Below are positions 1 through 8,311 of a stretch of DNA of 64,000 nt, one piece after another. The notes beneath the pieces are model-generated. The model had not been told where the DNA came from and did not search any database. It saw only the letters and a program-made list of their open reading frames with translations. The position numbers and the translations under genes are program-made. Source of the stretch: Arenibacter echinorum. GTDB lineage: Bacteria > Bacteroidota > Bacteroidia > Flavobacteriales > Flavobacteriaceae. Location: contig NZ_QLLN01000005.1 in NCBI RefSeq assembly GCF_003259375.1, forward strand, positions 310,001 to 374,000, in the 5' to 3' direction. Position 1 is the stretch's first letter. The number at the start of each line of letters is the position of its first letter.

Positions 1-1169
1 CCGTCCAAACCAGGAGTTTCCTGTATCCCCGCAATTTCTGCCAAAGTGGGAAAGACATCCCAAAATGCCGAAACATGGCCTGTAACGCTTCCCTGCTTAA
101 TCTTATTGGGCCATTTAACCATCATAGGTACACGAATTCCCCCTTCGTACAAATCCCTTTTATAACCCTTTAAAAAACCATTGCTATCAAAATAATCGGG
201 ATCTGCCCCACCCTCTAGATGTGGACCATTGTCGGATGTAAAAATTATAATTGTATTATCCGCTATTCCCAAATCGTTAACCTTCCTAACAATTTCACCC
301 ACCTGTTCATCCAAGATACTCACCATAGCCGCAAAGGCCGCATGGCTTTCTGTTTGGGAGCCGCATCCTCCTATTTTATACTTAGGGCCATCATCTACAC
401 CCTTATATACTTTTTCTGGCATATATTTTCCTCTAAATCTATTATGCACCTCCTCTGGGGCAACCAACTCTGCATGTGGAATTATAGACGGCACATAGGC
501 AAAAAAGGGCCTGTCCCTATTCTCTTCAATAAACTGTAAGGTCTTTTCATGAATAAGATTCGGGGCATAAATACCTTTTTTAGTGCCCGAATTCTCCGGC
601 AGCACTATAGAGTCTTTATTGGACCACAAATGATAGGGATAATAATTATGCCCCATCGTCTGACAATTATACCCATAAAAAGTATCAAATCCTTGGTTAT
701 TGGGATCCCCTTCCGACCCTGGATATCCCAACCCCCATTTACCAAAAGCACCGGTGCTATAGCCAGCCTTCTTTAAGACTTCCGCAACGGTAAGGGTACT
801 ATCGGGAATAGGAAATTGACCTTCCGGTTTAATTCCATAATTACCCCTAACCACAGTATGACCTGTATGCATACCGGTCATAAGTGCCGATCTAGAGGGG
901 GCACAAACAGTACTTCCGGAATAATGCTGGGTAAAAAGCATACCTTCGGCCGCCAACTTATCTATATTGGGAGTTTTAATCTTATTTTGCCCATACACAC
1001 CTAGATCCCCATACCCCAAATCATCGGCAAGGATATAAATAATATTTGGCGGGGCAATTGTTTTTGATACTTCCGCCAAACCTAAATCGGAGGATTTCTT
1101 TTCCATTTTACATGAAGTGAACCCAATGGCAGTAATAATCATTAACCCAAAAACGACTTTAAAATCCAT
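1..1169 (-). CDS. Sulfatase (formylglycine-dependent), 3' end cut by window edge
   Basis: Hydrolyses sulfate esters, probably on an algal glycan, in the periplasm or at the cell surface. The ATG at 1169-1167 opens a frame that stays open to base 1. The N-terminus has a signal peptide with lipobox-like F-T-S-C (Cys20), then the sulfatase start P-N-I-I-Y-I-L-A-D-D (metal Asp pair near residues 49-50). The nucleophile motif C-A-P-S-R begins at Cys89 and fits the C-x-P-x-R rule for formylglycine conversion; T-S-D-N-G-P-H and a late lysine region follow. About 390 residues are visible and the C-terminal subdomain is missing. It is transcribed leftwards and does not share an operon with the genes to its right. 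The class (type I sulfatase, S1) is certain; the S1 subfamily is not assigned. Confidence 0.93.
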   Translation of the reverse strand, partial: MDFKVVFGLMIITAIGFTSCKMEKKSSDLGLAEVSKTIAPPNIIYILADDLGYGDLGVYGQNKIKTPNIDKLAAEGMLFTQHYSGSTVCAPSRSALMTGMHTGHTVVRGNYGIKPEGQFPIPDSTLTVAEVLKKAGYSTGAFGKWGLGYPGSEGDPNNQGFDTFYGYNCQTMGHNYYPYHLWSNKDSIVLPENSGTKKGIYAPNLIHEKTLQFIEENRDRPFFAYVPSIIPHAELVAPEEVHNRFRGKYMPEKVYKGVDDGPKYKIGGCGSQTESHAAFAAMVSILDEQVGEIVRKVNDLGIADNTIIIFTSDNGPHLEGGADPDYFDSNGFLKGYKRDLYEGGIRVPMMVKWPNKIKQGSVTGHVSAFWDVFPTLAEIAGIQETPGLD

Positions 1170-1266
1170 GACCTTATCTATTTATTTCAAACATACGGAG
1201 AATTATAAAAAAATCGCGGGTTGAAGATGTGAAAACCCACCGATGAAATCTCCCATGATATTCGCT

Positions 1267-1944
1267 TTAAAATGCTGTTGGTAGTTCTGCCTCAAACGGA
1301 TCGGTAAATTTAAGATCGTGAAACCAATAAACTGAGCTAATCACCTCTATACCCATTAATTTATCGCTTATCGTCTCACTGTTGTACTGCCAAATTATAT
1401 CCTTGGCATCCGGAAAATCCTGCCCTTCCAATTGTTCTGAAAACAACCTATTCAACAAAGTATTCTTAGGCATCCCAGCTGCCAATAATCTGATGAGAGA
1501 TGCTTCAAAATTGGACTTAAACACAGACATATCTTCCTTTTTAGCATCTTCTATCTCAACCTTAAACCTTAGTGCTTCGGGCTGGGGAAACTTGCCATTA
1601 AAGGCCTGAAACAATAATTGTCCAGCATTAAAAAATTGTTCGTGCAATGATAAATCCGCATACTCCTCCCACATTTTTTCATGGAGCATTTCATGTGATA
1701 AATTGGCAATCTGACTGCTACTCAAAACCTCTTTGAACAAATAGCCCAAAACTATTTCTGCTGCCTCTGGGGGCTCAAAATCTGTTAAGGACAACATACA
1801 CATTTCCTTCAATTCTGAATTCGGAATATTGGCAGTATCCCCAAATTCCATAATACCCAACAGTTCCATATAATTTTCACTTCCCCAAGCATTGGGCAAT
1901 TCACGTATGGTTTCAAACTTTTTAAGATTAATTTTATATTTCAT
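1267..1944 (-). CDS. Hypothetical cytoplasmic protein, 225 aa
   Basis: I do not recognise the family. The protein is acidic, with no signal peptide and no membrane segment. It looks mostly helical, with repeated short amphipathic stretches such as L-S-H-E-M-L-H-E-K-M-W-E-E-Y and S-L-H-E-Q-F-F-N-A-G-Q-L-L-F, so an all-alpha scaffold is plausible. The frame is long, has good Bacteroidota-like codon use, and starts at an ATG just after an AT-rich leader. It lies about 100 bp upstream of the left-edge sulfatase on the same strand, so the two could be co-transcribed, but nothing in the protein links it to sulfate ester breakdown. The function is unknown. Confidence 0.75.
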   Translation of the reverse strand: MKYKINLKKFETIRELPNAWGSENYMELLGIMEFGDTANIPNSELKEMCMLSLTDFEPPEAAEIVLGYLFKEVLSSSQIANLSHEMLHEKMWEEYADLSLHEQFFNAGQLLFQAFNGKFPQPEALRFKVEIEDAKKEDMSVFKSNFEASLIRLLAAGMPKNTLLNRLFSEQLEGQDFPDAKDIIWQYNSETISDKLMGIEVISSVYWFHDLKFTDPFEAELPTAF

Positions 1945-2127
1945 AATTATGTCTTTTCCTATGGTCAGGGCATCCTAAGTTACGGAAACGAGGGTTATGT
2001 CAATACATTTTAATCATTCTAATTGCCGTCTTTAAATTAATTCCAATTGAATTTAATAATCCTTAAAATTAAAAGTAAATTTATCCACATTACATGCCTT
2101 AGTAAAAACCAATAAATAGTCGTCATC

Positions 2128-3360
2128 TTGAAACTTTATATCCTCATTTTAATCAGTTTTATTAGTTATTCTAACCTCTTCGGGCAGAAGCTAAATACCA
2201 AAATAGTGTTTGTTATTGTTGATGGTATTTCTGCTGACGTATTGGATAAAATAGAAACACCAAACCTCGATGCCATTGCCAAGAAAGGTGGCTATACACG
2301 TGCCTATGTAGGAGGTGCAAAAGATGGTTATTCAGAAACTCCGACTATTTCCGCCGTAGGATACAACAGCCTTTTGACCGGCACCTGGGCAAATAAACAC
2401 AATGTATGGGGCAACAGCATTAAAGATCCCAATTACAACTACTGGACAGTTTTTAGATATGCCAAAGAGAATAGGCCGGAATTGAAAACAGCTATTTTCT
2501 CAACCTGGTTGGACAATAGGACAAAATTAATTGGGGAGGGCCTTCCCCAAACCAATTACCTAAAGTTAAATCATCATTTTGATGGTTTTGAATTGGATAC
2601 CTTAAATTTTCCACATGACGAAGACCGACTTTATATTCATAAAATAGATGAAATGGTAACAGATGAAGCTGCCAGGTATATAAAGGATGAAAGTCCAGAT
2701 CTTTCATGGGTGTATCTTGAATATACAGATGATATGGGGCACCGATATGGAGATAGCGAGCAATTTCACTATGCCATTGCCATAATGGATAATCAAATAG
2801 GACGCATATACAAAGCAATAGATTTTAGAAGAAAGGAATTTGGCGAGGATTGGCAGATATTTATCACTACTGATCACGGTAGGGACAAGGAAACCGGTAA
2901 AGGACATGGAGGGCAATCTGATCGGGAACGCCTTACCTGGATCGTAACCGATGCCGATGGCATAAATGACTATTTTAAGAACGGAACCCCAGGTATTGTG
3001 GACATCTTGCCAGCGATGCTCAGAAGCTTGGAAATTGGCCCTGAGCGCAGCAGGGAATTTGAAATTGATGGGGTTTCCATCACGGGTCCACTTTCCGTGA
3101 GCGATTTAAAGGCGAGCATTCAAGGCACGGATTTAACCCTTAACTGGAAGAGCTACAATAGGGACAAAAAGCTCAAAGTTTACCTAAGTACGGAAAATGG
3201 ATTTAAAAATGGCATATACGACCACTACAAATTGGTTAAAAAAGTGAAGGGGAATAGTAATAGCACTAAAATTGATTTAAGTAAATATCCCTCCAGCTTT
3301 TATAAAATTGTGATAGAAGGAAAGCATAATTCTACCAATGCTTGGGTAATATCCAAATAA
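2128..3360 (+). CDS. Secreted type I phosphodiesterase / alkaline phosphatase superfamily protein
   Basis: Probably an exported metal-dependent hydrolase of phosphomono- or diesters (nucleotide pyrophosphatase/phosphodiesterase branch of the alkaline phosphatase superfamily). The TTG start is chosen because an in-frame stop lies at 2113 and no ATG lies between; it gives a clean signal peptide ending near F-G-Q. Metal-binding signatures run in the expected order: V-I-V-D-G near residue 30, E-T-P-T-I-S-A-V-G-Y-N-S carrying the likely Thr/Ser nucleophile near residue 74, T-D-D-M-G-H near 197, T-T-D-H-G near 248 and G-H-G-G shortly after. The last 90 residues form a small beta-rich domain. It stands alone between divergent neighbours. 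Substrate unknown. Confidence 0.85.
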   Translation: MKLYILILISFISYSNLFGQKLNTKIVFVIVDGISADVLDKIETPNLDAIAKKGGYTRAYVGGAKDGYSETPTISAVGYNSLLTGTWANKHNVWGNSIKDPNYNYWTVFRYAKENRPELKTAIFSTWLDNRTKLIGEGLPQTNYLKLNHHFDGFELDTLNFPHDEDRLYIHKIDEMVTDEAARYIKDESPDLSWVYLEYTDDMGHRYGDSEQFHYAIAIMDNQIGRIYKAIDFRRKEFGEDWQIFITTDHGRDKETGKGHGGQSDRERLTWIVTDADGINDYFKNGTPGIVDILPAMLRSLEIGPERSREFEIDGVSITGPLSVSDLKASIQGTDLTLNWKSYNRDKKLKVYLSTENGFKNGIYDHYKLVKKVKGNSNSTKIDLSKYPSSFYKIVIEGKHNSTNAWVISK

Positions 3361-3389
3361 ATTTGTCAATTTTTCCTTACTCAATGGCC

Positions 3390-3408
3390 CACCATCAGAA
3401 GGATGGTG
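3390..3408 (+). terminator. Short hairpin downstream of the phosphodiesterase gene
   Basis: A perfect 7-bp stem (CACCATC / GATGGTG) encloses a 5-nt loop, 30 bp after the stop codon. There is no U-tract, so it may be a processing or weak termination element and not a classical intrinsic terminator. Confidence 0.3.
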
Positions 3409-3613
3409 TTAACTGTAGAACCGCCCAATTCAATCAAACCAATTGTGCAGAAAATCCTACCATTTATACATTTTGATATTATACCCTTGTTTATACTCCC
3501 TATCTTCATTGAAAATTAAAATGAAATGATAGCCAAAGCCTCAAATTAGACTAATTTTTAAATTAAACTGGATGGGTTTTTCAGTATTCAGGCAGTCTAT
3601 TTTAGAATAATTA

Positions 3614-3647
3614 TATAACCTATTGCAATAATTGTATAACATATTGC
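3614..3647. repeat. Two 13-bp direct repeats 21 bp apart upstream of a small membrane-protein gene
   Basis: The unit TATAAC-N-TATTGC occurs at 3614-3626 and 3635-3647, exactly two helical turns apart, and TATAAC recurs at 3670-3675. Same-face spacing directly before a start codon suggests a binding site for a dimeric activator or repressor. No cognate regulator can be named. Confidence 0.35.
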
Positions 3648-3692
3648 TTCCCCTATTTTCGACATTTGTATAACACCCAAAAATCAATTATC

Positions 3693-3866
3693 ATGTCACA
3701 GATCATAAGCATTATACTCGTATTGAACCTTTGTTTTGCAGGAGGCACCATTTTTGTAATCCTTCATGGAATGTATATTTCAAAAAAAACACGTTCACTG
3801 GATATGGACTCTATTCACAATTTGGAAAAACGAAAAATCGGCGAAGGTACAAAAAGTCAATTTTAA
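3693..3866 (+). CDS. Small single-span membrane protein, 57 aa
   Basis: A tiny protein with one hydrophobic segment (roughly residues 3-29, I-I-S-I-I-L-V-L-N ... I-F-V-I-L-H-G) followed by a charged cytoplasmic-like tail (I-S-K-K-T-R-S-L-D-M-D). The internal ATG at 3693 is preferred over an upstream TTG at 3666, which would place repeat DNA inside the gene. No family is recognised. The direct repeats just upstream and a small GC-rich hairpin just after the stop support a real transcription unit, but the evidence is mostly positional. Confidence 0.45.
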   Translation: MSQIISIILVLNLCFAGGTIFVILHGMYISKKTRSLDMDSIHNLEKRKIGEGTKSQF

Positions 3867-4350
3867 GCTTTAAGGGCCATACGCCCTAAGCCGTTATATG
3901 TTTGGCAAATCTTGGCGTACGCAATAGAAAATCCGTAGTTTAAATTCAAACGTATTTCCATCTTTAACACCTTGGGCGCCCGATATTCCTAAAGGGCCTA
4001 AGAATATCAATTTTGAATGCGGGAAATATTTAATCTTTTTAATTTTAAACAACTTTCATAATTTTACAGTACTTGGCTTATCAAAAACCCAAATGGCTAA
4101 CCAATTAGTTGGCCCATCTTACCAATAGACAACTTTCTTTTCAAAACTCATATTCAAATCATTATATTCAATCAATCGTATTTTCAAAACTTGTACGTAC
4201 AAGTAAAATTCTTATATTTACTAAGTCACTTTTTCAATGACCGTTTTTTGTTTTCTTTCAGGTAATGACATTTAGTTTCCTGAAAAATGCCCGTTTAAAA
4301 GGTATACACAGAGATTCAAAACAGCTAAATTGAAATAAAAAAACACCAAT
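3867..4350. other. Intergenic regulatory region ahead of the sugar-catabolic operon
   Basis: No gene is seen in these 484 bp. It holds a short hairpin right after the small gene (AGGGC at 3873-3877, GCCCT at 3883-3887), an inverted repeat GATATTC (3982-3988) / GAATATC (4002-4008), and the perfect 16-bp palindrome listed separately. The final 140 bp before the first operon gene are AT-rich and probably contain the promoter, but no convincing Bacteroidota -33/-7 pair could be fixed by eye. Confidence 0.5.
4189..4204. promoter_or_regulatory. Perfect 16-bp palindrome, candidate GntR operator
   Basis: ACTTGTACGTACAAGT is fully self-complementary and lies 146 bp before the first gene of the six-gene operon. 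Its TTGT-N4-ACA core recurs at 11460 next to the GntR repressor gene and at 11785 before the heme dehydrogenase. Size and symmetry suit a winged-helix GntR/UTRA dimer. Assignment to this repressor is inference from position and recurrence. Confidence 0.6.
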
Positions 4351-5553
4351 ATGAAAATAGCCATGTTAGGCTCCGGCTTTATTGCCCGGTTTTATGCCGA
4401 ATCACTGCATTCCCAACGACGAAAAGATTATTTGGTCATGGTCTATTCACGTAATGAAAAAAACGCCAAACGGTTTGCAGAGGATTATAACTTGCCGCAT
4501 TACACGACATCTATGGAAGAAGCCATAGCCCATCCTGATGTTGAAGTAGTGCTCATATCCCTACCCAATCACCTACATGAGTCCGCCGTTCGTGAATGTG
4601 CAAAACATAAGAAGCACGTCATCTGCACGAAGCCTCTTGGCCGCACAGCCGAGGAAGCCAAATCCATGTTGGATATGGTTGAAGAGGCCGGAATTTTTGG
4701 AGGTTACCTCGAAGACCTTTGCTACACGCCAAAATTCTTAAAATCCATGGCAAGCATTAAGCGTGGTGAAATTGGCAAAGTACTTTGGGCCAAATCAAGG
4801 GAAACCCACCCTGGTCCACATAGCGATTGGTTTTGGGATAAGGAAAAATCTGGAGGTGGTGCCATCATTGATCTAGGATGCCACTGCGTAGAAATTAGTC
4901 GCAATTTTATTGGTAAAAACATAAAACCAATGGAGGTGATGTGTTGGGCCGATACCCAAGTACATCCCATAGAAGCCGAAGATCATGCCATAGGACTCGT
5001 AAAATATGCCAATGGGGCCATAGGGCAGTTCGAAGTTAGTTGGACCTTTCGTGGAGGAATGGACCTGCGCGACGAGGTGATGGGTACCGAAGGTACTATA
5101 TGGATAAATAGCTTTTTGCGCACAGGATTCGAAATGTTCACTACTGGAAAAGGAGGTGAAGGGTACGTGGCCGAAAAAGCAGAATCTAATACCGGCTGGT
5201 TATTTCCCGTTGGGGACGAGGCCCATGAACTGGGTTATCCCCATATGTTTACAGATATGTTTACGGCCATTGAAGAAAACAGACCACCGCTTGAAACCTT
5301 TTATGACGGCTATGTAGTAAACGCTATCCTCGACGCGGCATTCAAATCTGCTGAAAGCAAATTGTGGGAACCCGTTATTCTGGAAGATTGGCGAGGTGAT
5401 GAGCCTCTTCAACAACAAAAAAGCTGGAATTCCTATGATGAGGACCACTATATCATAAAAAAAGAGGTTCTTCCCAACGGGGACAATAAAGTAATATTAA
5501 AACACAAAAAAACCGGTGCGGTAACTCAAAAAGTAACCCAAGCCAACAAATAA
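4351..5553 (+). CDS. Gfo/Idh/MocA family NAD(P)-dependent oxidoreductase
   Basis: A cytoplasmic sugar or sugar-derivative dehydrogenase, with no signal peptide. The Rossmann nucleotide-binding motif G-S-G-F-I-A sits at residues 7-12 and the family lysine motif at K94-P95 (T-K-P in place of the common E-K-P). G-G-G-A-I-I-D-L-G-C-H-C near residue 170 supplies the usual Asp-x-x-x-His pair. Length (400 aa) is normal; the last 30 residues form a basic tail. It opens a plus-strand operon with an SDR, a ROK kinase, a SIS protein, a FAD oxidoreductase and a lactonase-type hydrolase, which points to stepwise oxidation of a carbohydrate. A candidate operator precedes it. The exact substrate cannot be read from sequence. 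Confidence 0.9.
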   Translation: MKIAMLGSGFIARFYAESLHSQRRKDYLVMVYSRNEKNAKRFAEDYNLPHYTTSMEEAIAHPDVEVVLISLPNHLHESAVRECAKHKKHVICTKPLGRTAEEAKSMLDMVEEAGIFGGYLEDLCYTPKFLKSMASIKRGEIGKVLWAKSRETHPGPHSDWFWDKEKSGGGAIIDLGCHCVEISRNFIGKNIKPMEVMCWADTQVHPIEAEDHAIGLVKYANGAIGQFEVSWTFRGGMDLRDEVMGTEGTIWINSFLRTGFEMFTTGKGGEGYVAEKAESNTGWLFPVGDEAHELGYPHMFTDMFTAIEENRPPLETFYDGYVVNAILDAAFKSAESKLWEPVILEDWRGDEPLQQQKSWNSYDEDHYIIKKEVLPNGDNKVILKHKKTGAVTQKVTQANK

Positions 5554-5730
5554 AGGCCATTCTATATAAACCAATGGGAAAGAACCATGGCAAACAAAAT
5601 ATTTACATAACCTCCAAGGTACTATTTTGGTCCAGGGTACAGCTGCTTGTAGAAAGTATGCCCAAGGGATCAATGGGACTTGCATGTCCATAAACAAGAT
5701 AACTTTCTTTGGACTATTATAAAAAACACA

Positions 5731-6516
5731 ATGGACTTTAAAAACAGTACATATATAATAATGGGCGGAACTACAGGAATGGGTCTTGCCGCAGCTATTG
5801 CTTTAAGGAATAATGGAGCCAACCTTATGGTAGTAGGAAGAAACTTGGATAATTGCGAAAAAGCAAAGGAAATCCTTGGTAAGGGGAGCATTTCCTTGGA
5901 GGGTGATGCCACCGATCCAAAAACCATCAAAACCGCAATTAAAATGACGCATGAAACTTTTGGATCTATCACTGGATTATTTCATGTTGCTGGTGGAAGT
6001 GGCCGAAAATGGGGTGATGGCCCATTGGATAAAATCAGCTTGGAAGGTTGGAACAAGACCTTGGAATTAAACCTGACTTCCTTAATGTTATCCAATCAGG
6101 CCATAATAAATTATTTTTTGGACCATAAAAAATCGGGAACCATCTTGAATATGGGATCGGTTCTGGGCTACTCCCCTTCCCCAAAATATTTTACCACCCA
6201 CGCTTACGCTGCAGCCAAATCGGCCGTAATAGGGTTTTCCAAATCCATTGCAGCCTATTATGCCGGGCACAATATCAGAATAAACGTCATTGCCCCAAGT
6301 CTTTTTATGACCCCCATGTCCCAACGGGCTGTAAATGACGACCAGATTATGGAATTCCTTAAAACAAAACAACCCTTGGATGGTGGGCGTCCGGGGATCT
6401 CCGAAGATATTAATAATGCAGTATTGATGTTCCTTCATCCTGATTCAGGATTTATTACCGGACAAGTTTTGGCGGTAGACGGGGGCTGGACGATTAGCGA
6501 GGGACAATACAAATAA
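5731..6516 (+). CDS. Short-chain dehydrogenase/reductase (SDR)
   Basis: A classical SDR of about 261 residues. The cofactor motif G-G-T-T-G-M-G lies at residues 12-18, the catalytic Ser in N-M-G-S-V near 143, and the Y-x-x-x-K pair at Tyr159/Lys163. The C-terminus V-D-G-G-W is typical of sugar and 3-oxoacyl-type SDRs. The ATG at 5731 is chosen because the family begins a few residues before the first beta strand; a longer upstream frame adds 17 unrelated residues. It follows the Gfo/Idh gene after a 177-bp gap and is 12 bp from the ROK gene. Probably a polyol or sugar dehydrogenase in the same pathway. Confidence 0.9.
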   Translation: MDFKNSTYIIMGGTTGMGLAAAIALRNNGANLMVVGRNLDNCEKAKEILGKGSISLEGDATDPKTIKTAIKMTHETFGSITGLFHVAGGSGRKWGDGPLDKISLEGWNKTLELNLTSLMLSNQAIINYFLDHKKSGTILNMGSVLGYSPSPKYFTTHAYAAAKSAVIGFSKSIAAYYAGHNIRINVIAPSLFMTPMSQRAVNDDQIMEFLKTKQPLDGGRPGISEDINNAVLMFLHPDSGFITGQVLAVDGGWTISEGQYK

Positions 6517-6528
6517 CACCATGTCAAT

Positions 6529-7437
6529 ATGACTAGAAACTATATGGGCATAGACATTGGAGGTACTAAAATAAAGACCGTTATCATCCAAGAAGATGGC
6601 CTAATACTAGAGCAATATGAGCTAATGACCGAAGATGATTACGGTAAGGGTGAAGTGTGGAAGAAAAAAATTGTAACCCAAATTGCCCTTAAAACGCAAC
6701 AGTACGCCAATGGGGATATAAATTTGTTAAAATGCGGAATTTCAGCACCAGGACTAGTGGATCCGAAGAACAAAAAAATCCTTCACATGCCAGAGCGCTT
6801 AAAGGGCATAGAAAATTTCGATTGGACCCTTGAATTGGATAGAGACATCAAGGTATTGAACGATGGACATTCTGCCTGTTTGGCCGAATACGAATCCTTC
6901 CACAGGTCCCAAGGAATTCGCCATATGCTGATGCTTACTCTTGGTACCGGTGTGGGCGGTGGCATAATCATTAATGGGGAACTATACCAAGGGCACCTAC
7001 AAAGGGCCGGGCACTTAGGGCATACGACAGTGGACATGCATGGGCCTCCAACCATGACCAATATGCCTGGTAGTTTGGAATACGCCATTGGTAATTTTTC
7101 GGTGGCGGAAAGAACAGATAATAGATTTAAAAGTACAAGGAAATTAGTGGAAGCCTACCAAAATGGTCAAGAAGAGGCTAGGGTATGGTGGCTGGAATCG
7201 GTAGAGAAATTAGCTGTTGCACTTGCTGCCCTGAACAATATACTTTCCCCAGAAGTTATAGTGTTAGGTGGAGGAATAACAGCCGGAGCCAAAGCATCCT
7301 TAATGCGGCCGCTAAAGGAATACATGGCACAATATGAGTGGCGGCCAGGAGAGCACAAAGTGAGCCTTGTTAGCGCAGGACATGAATCTTATGCAGGCGC
7401 CATAGGCGCTGCATTTTTTGCCAAAAACAATATTTAA
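6529..7437 (+). CDS. ROK family sugar kinase lacking the usual zinc-cysteine motif
   Basis: Probably phosphorylates a sugar or amino sugar using ATP. The phosphate-binding D-I-G-G-T-K motif is at residues 9-14, N-D-G-H with the likely catalytic Asp112 at 111-114, and the glycine-rich L-G-T-G-V-G-G-G at 138-145. In typical ROK enzymes a C-x-C-G-x-x-G-C motif follows the G-H-x-x-x-D element and binds zinc; here residues 171-184 read H-G-P-P-T-M-T-N-M-P-G-S-L-E with no cysteine. It could therefore be a non-zinc ROK kinase, or a ROK protein that no longer acts as a kinase. The neighbouring SIS gene suggests an amino-sugar or sugar-phosphate step. There is no N-terminal helix-turn-helix, so it is not a ROK repressor. 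Confidence 0.88.
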   Translation: MTRNYMGIDIGGTKIKTVIIQEDGLILEQYELMTEDDYGKGEVWKKKIVTQIALKTQQYANGDINLLKCGISAPGLVDPKNKKILHMPERLKGIENFDWTLELDRDIKVLNDGHSACLAEYESFHRSQGIRHMLMLTLGTGVGGGIIINGELYQGHLQRAGHLGHTTVDMHGPPTMTNMPGSLEYAIGNFSVAERTDNRFKSTRKLVEAYQNGQEEARVWWLESVEKLAVALAALNNILSPEVIVLGGGITAGAKASLMRPLKEYMAQYEWRPGEHKVSLVSAGHESYAGAIGAAFFAKNNI

Positions 7438-7448
7438 AGAAACAAACA

Positions 7449-8243
7449 ATGAGTGTAACAAAACTGTATCTAGAAAAAGGAAAAGAAATAATCTCTGTTA
7501 TTGGGGAACAAGAATCAAAGATTCAGGAAGTGGCCCAGCTTTTTGCCCAATCCATTTTGAACGGACGTATGGTTCACCTTTTTGGATCTGGACATAGTCG
7601 TATGATGGTAGAAGAAATGTGGCCAAGATACGGATCCTTCCCTGGGTTCAACCCCATTGTGGAACTTTCACTATCCTTCCACAATTTGGTGGTCGGAGCC
7701 AACGGGCAGCGCCAAGCCATGTTTCTAGAAAATGTATCTGGATTGGCCGCACGAATCCTCCGCAATTTTGATACTAGTCCGCAGGACAGTGCCCTTGTTA
7801 TTTCTTCAAGTGGCTGTAATGTAGTGCCTATAGAAATGGCGGAAGAATTTAGAAAAAGAAATATAAAAGTGGTTGCCTTGGTGAGCAAGCTTCACTTGGA
7901 AGGCAGTACCTCTAAAAAGTCGGACGGCAAAAAATTGACCGATTTTGCCGATTATGTATTGGATACCGGAGCACCTTTGGGCGATGCCATGATATACCTG
8001 GATGGTTTGGATTCTCCAGTTGCACCCGGCTCTACATTAGGCGGAGTTATGCTCATAAACTGTATAAAGGCCGAGGTAGCCAAAATATTGCACGAGAATG
8101 GCAAATCCCCCAAAGTATTGAGCAGTGGCAAAATCGTTGGAGAAAAACGGGCGGTAGATCTTTTCGAATCTGCATATGATGAACATGCCCACTTAATGGC
8201 AAAATTATATCAAAATGTGGGAAATAATTCAGGTGAAAATTAA
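7449..8243 (+). CDS. SIS-domain protein (UPF0309-like sugar-phosphate binding protein)
   Basis: SIS domains bind phosphorylated sugars and act as isomerases, deaminases or lyases. The protein has the first SIS motif L-F-G-S-G-H-S-R near residues 43-50 and the second I-S-S-S-G-C-N-V-V-P near 117-126. Length 264 aa and the single SIS domain resemble the UPF0309 group and are far from the MurQ etherase length and motifs. It starts 11 bp after the ROK kinase stop, so the two are surely co-translated, and it probably uses that kinase's product. No membrane segment or signal. The specific reaction is unknown. Confidence 0.85.
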   Translation: MSVTKLYLEKGKEIISVIGEQESKIQEVAQLFAQSILNGRMVHLFGSGHSRMMVEEMWPRYGSFPGFNPIVELSLSFHNLVVGANGQRQAMFLENVSGLAARILRNFDTSPQDSALVISSSGCNVVPIEMAEEFRKRNIKVVALVSKLHLEGSTSKKSDGKKLTDFADYVLDTGAPLGDAMIYLDGLDSPVAPGSTLGGVMLINCIKAEVAKILHENGKSPKVLSSGKIVGEKRAVDLFESAYDEHAHLMAKLYQNVGNNSGEN

Positions 8244-8311
8244 TGGCACGGCAACGTTTTACCATGCTTTATCCTGCAATTCCCAATATTGGCATTTAAC
8301 TAATTTTAAAC

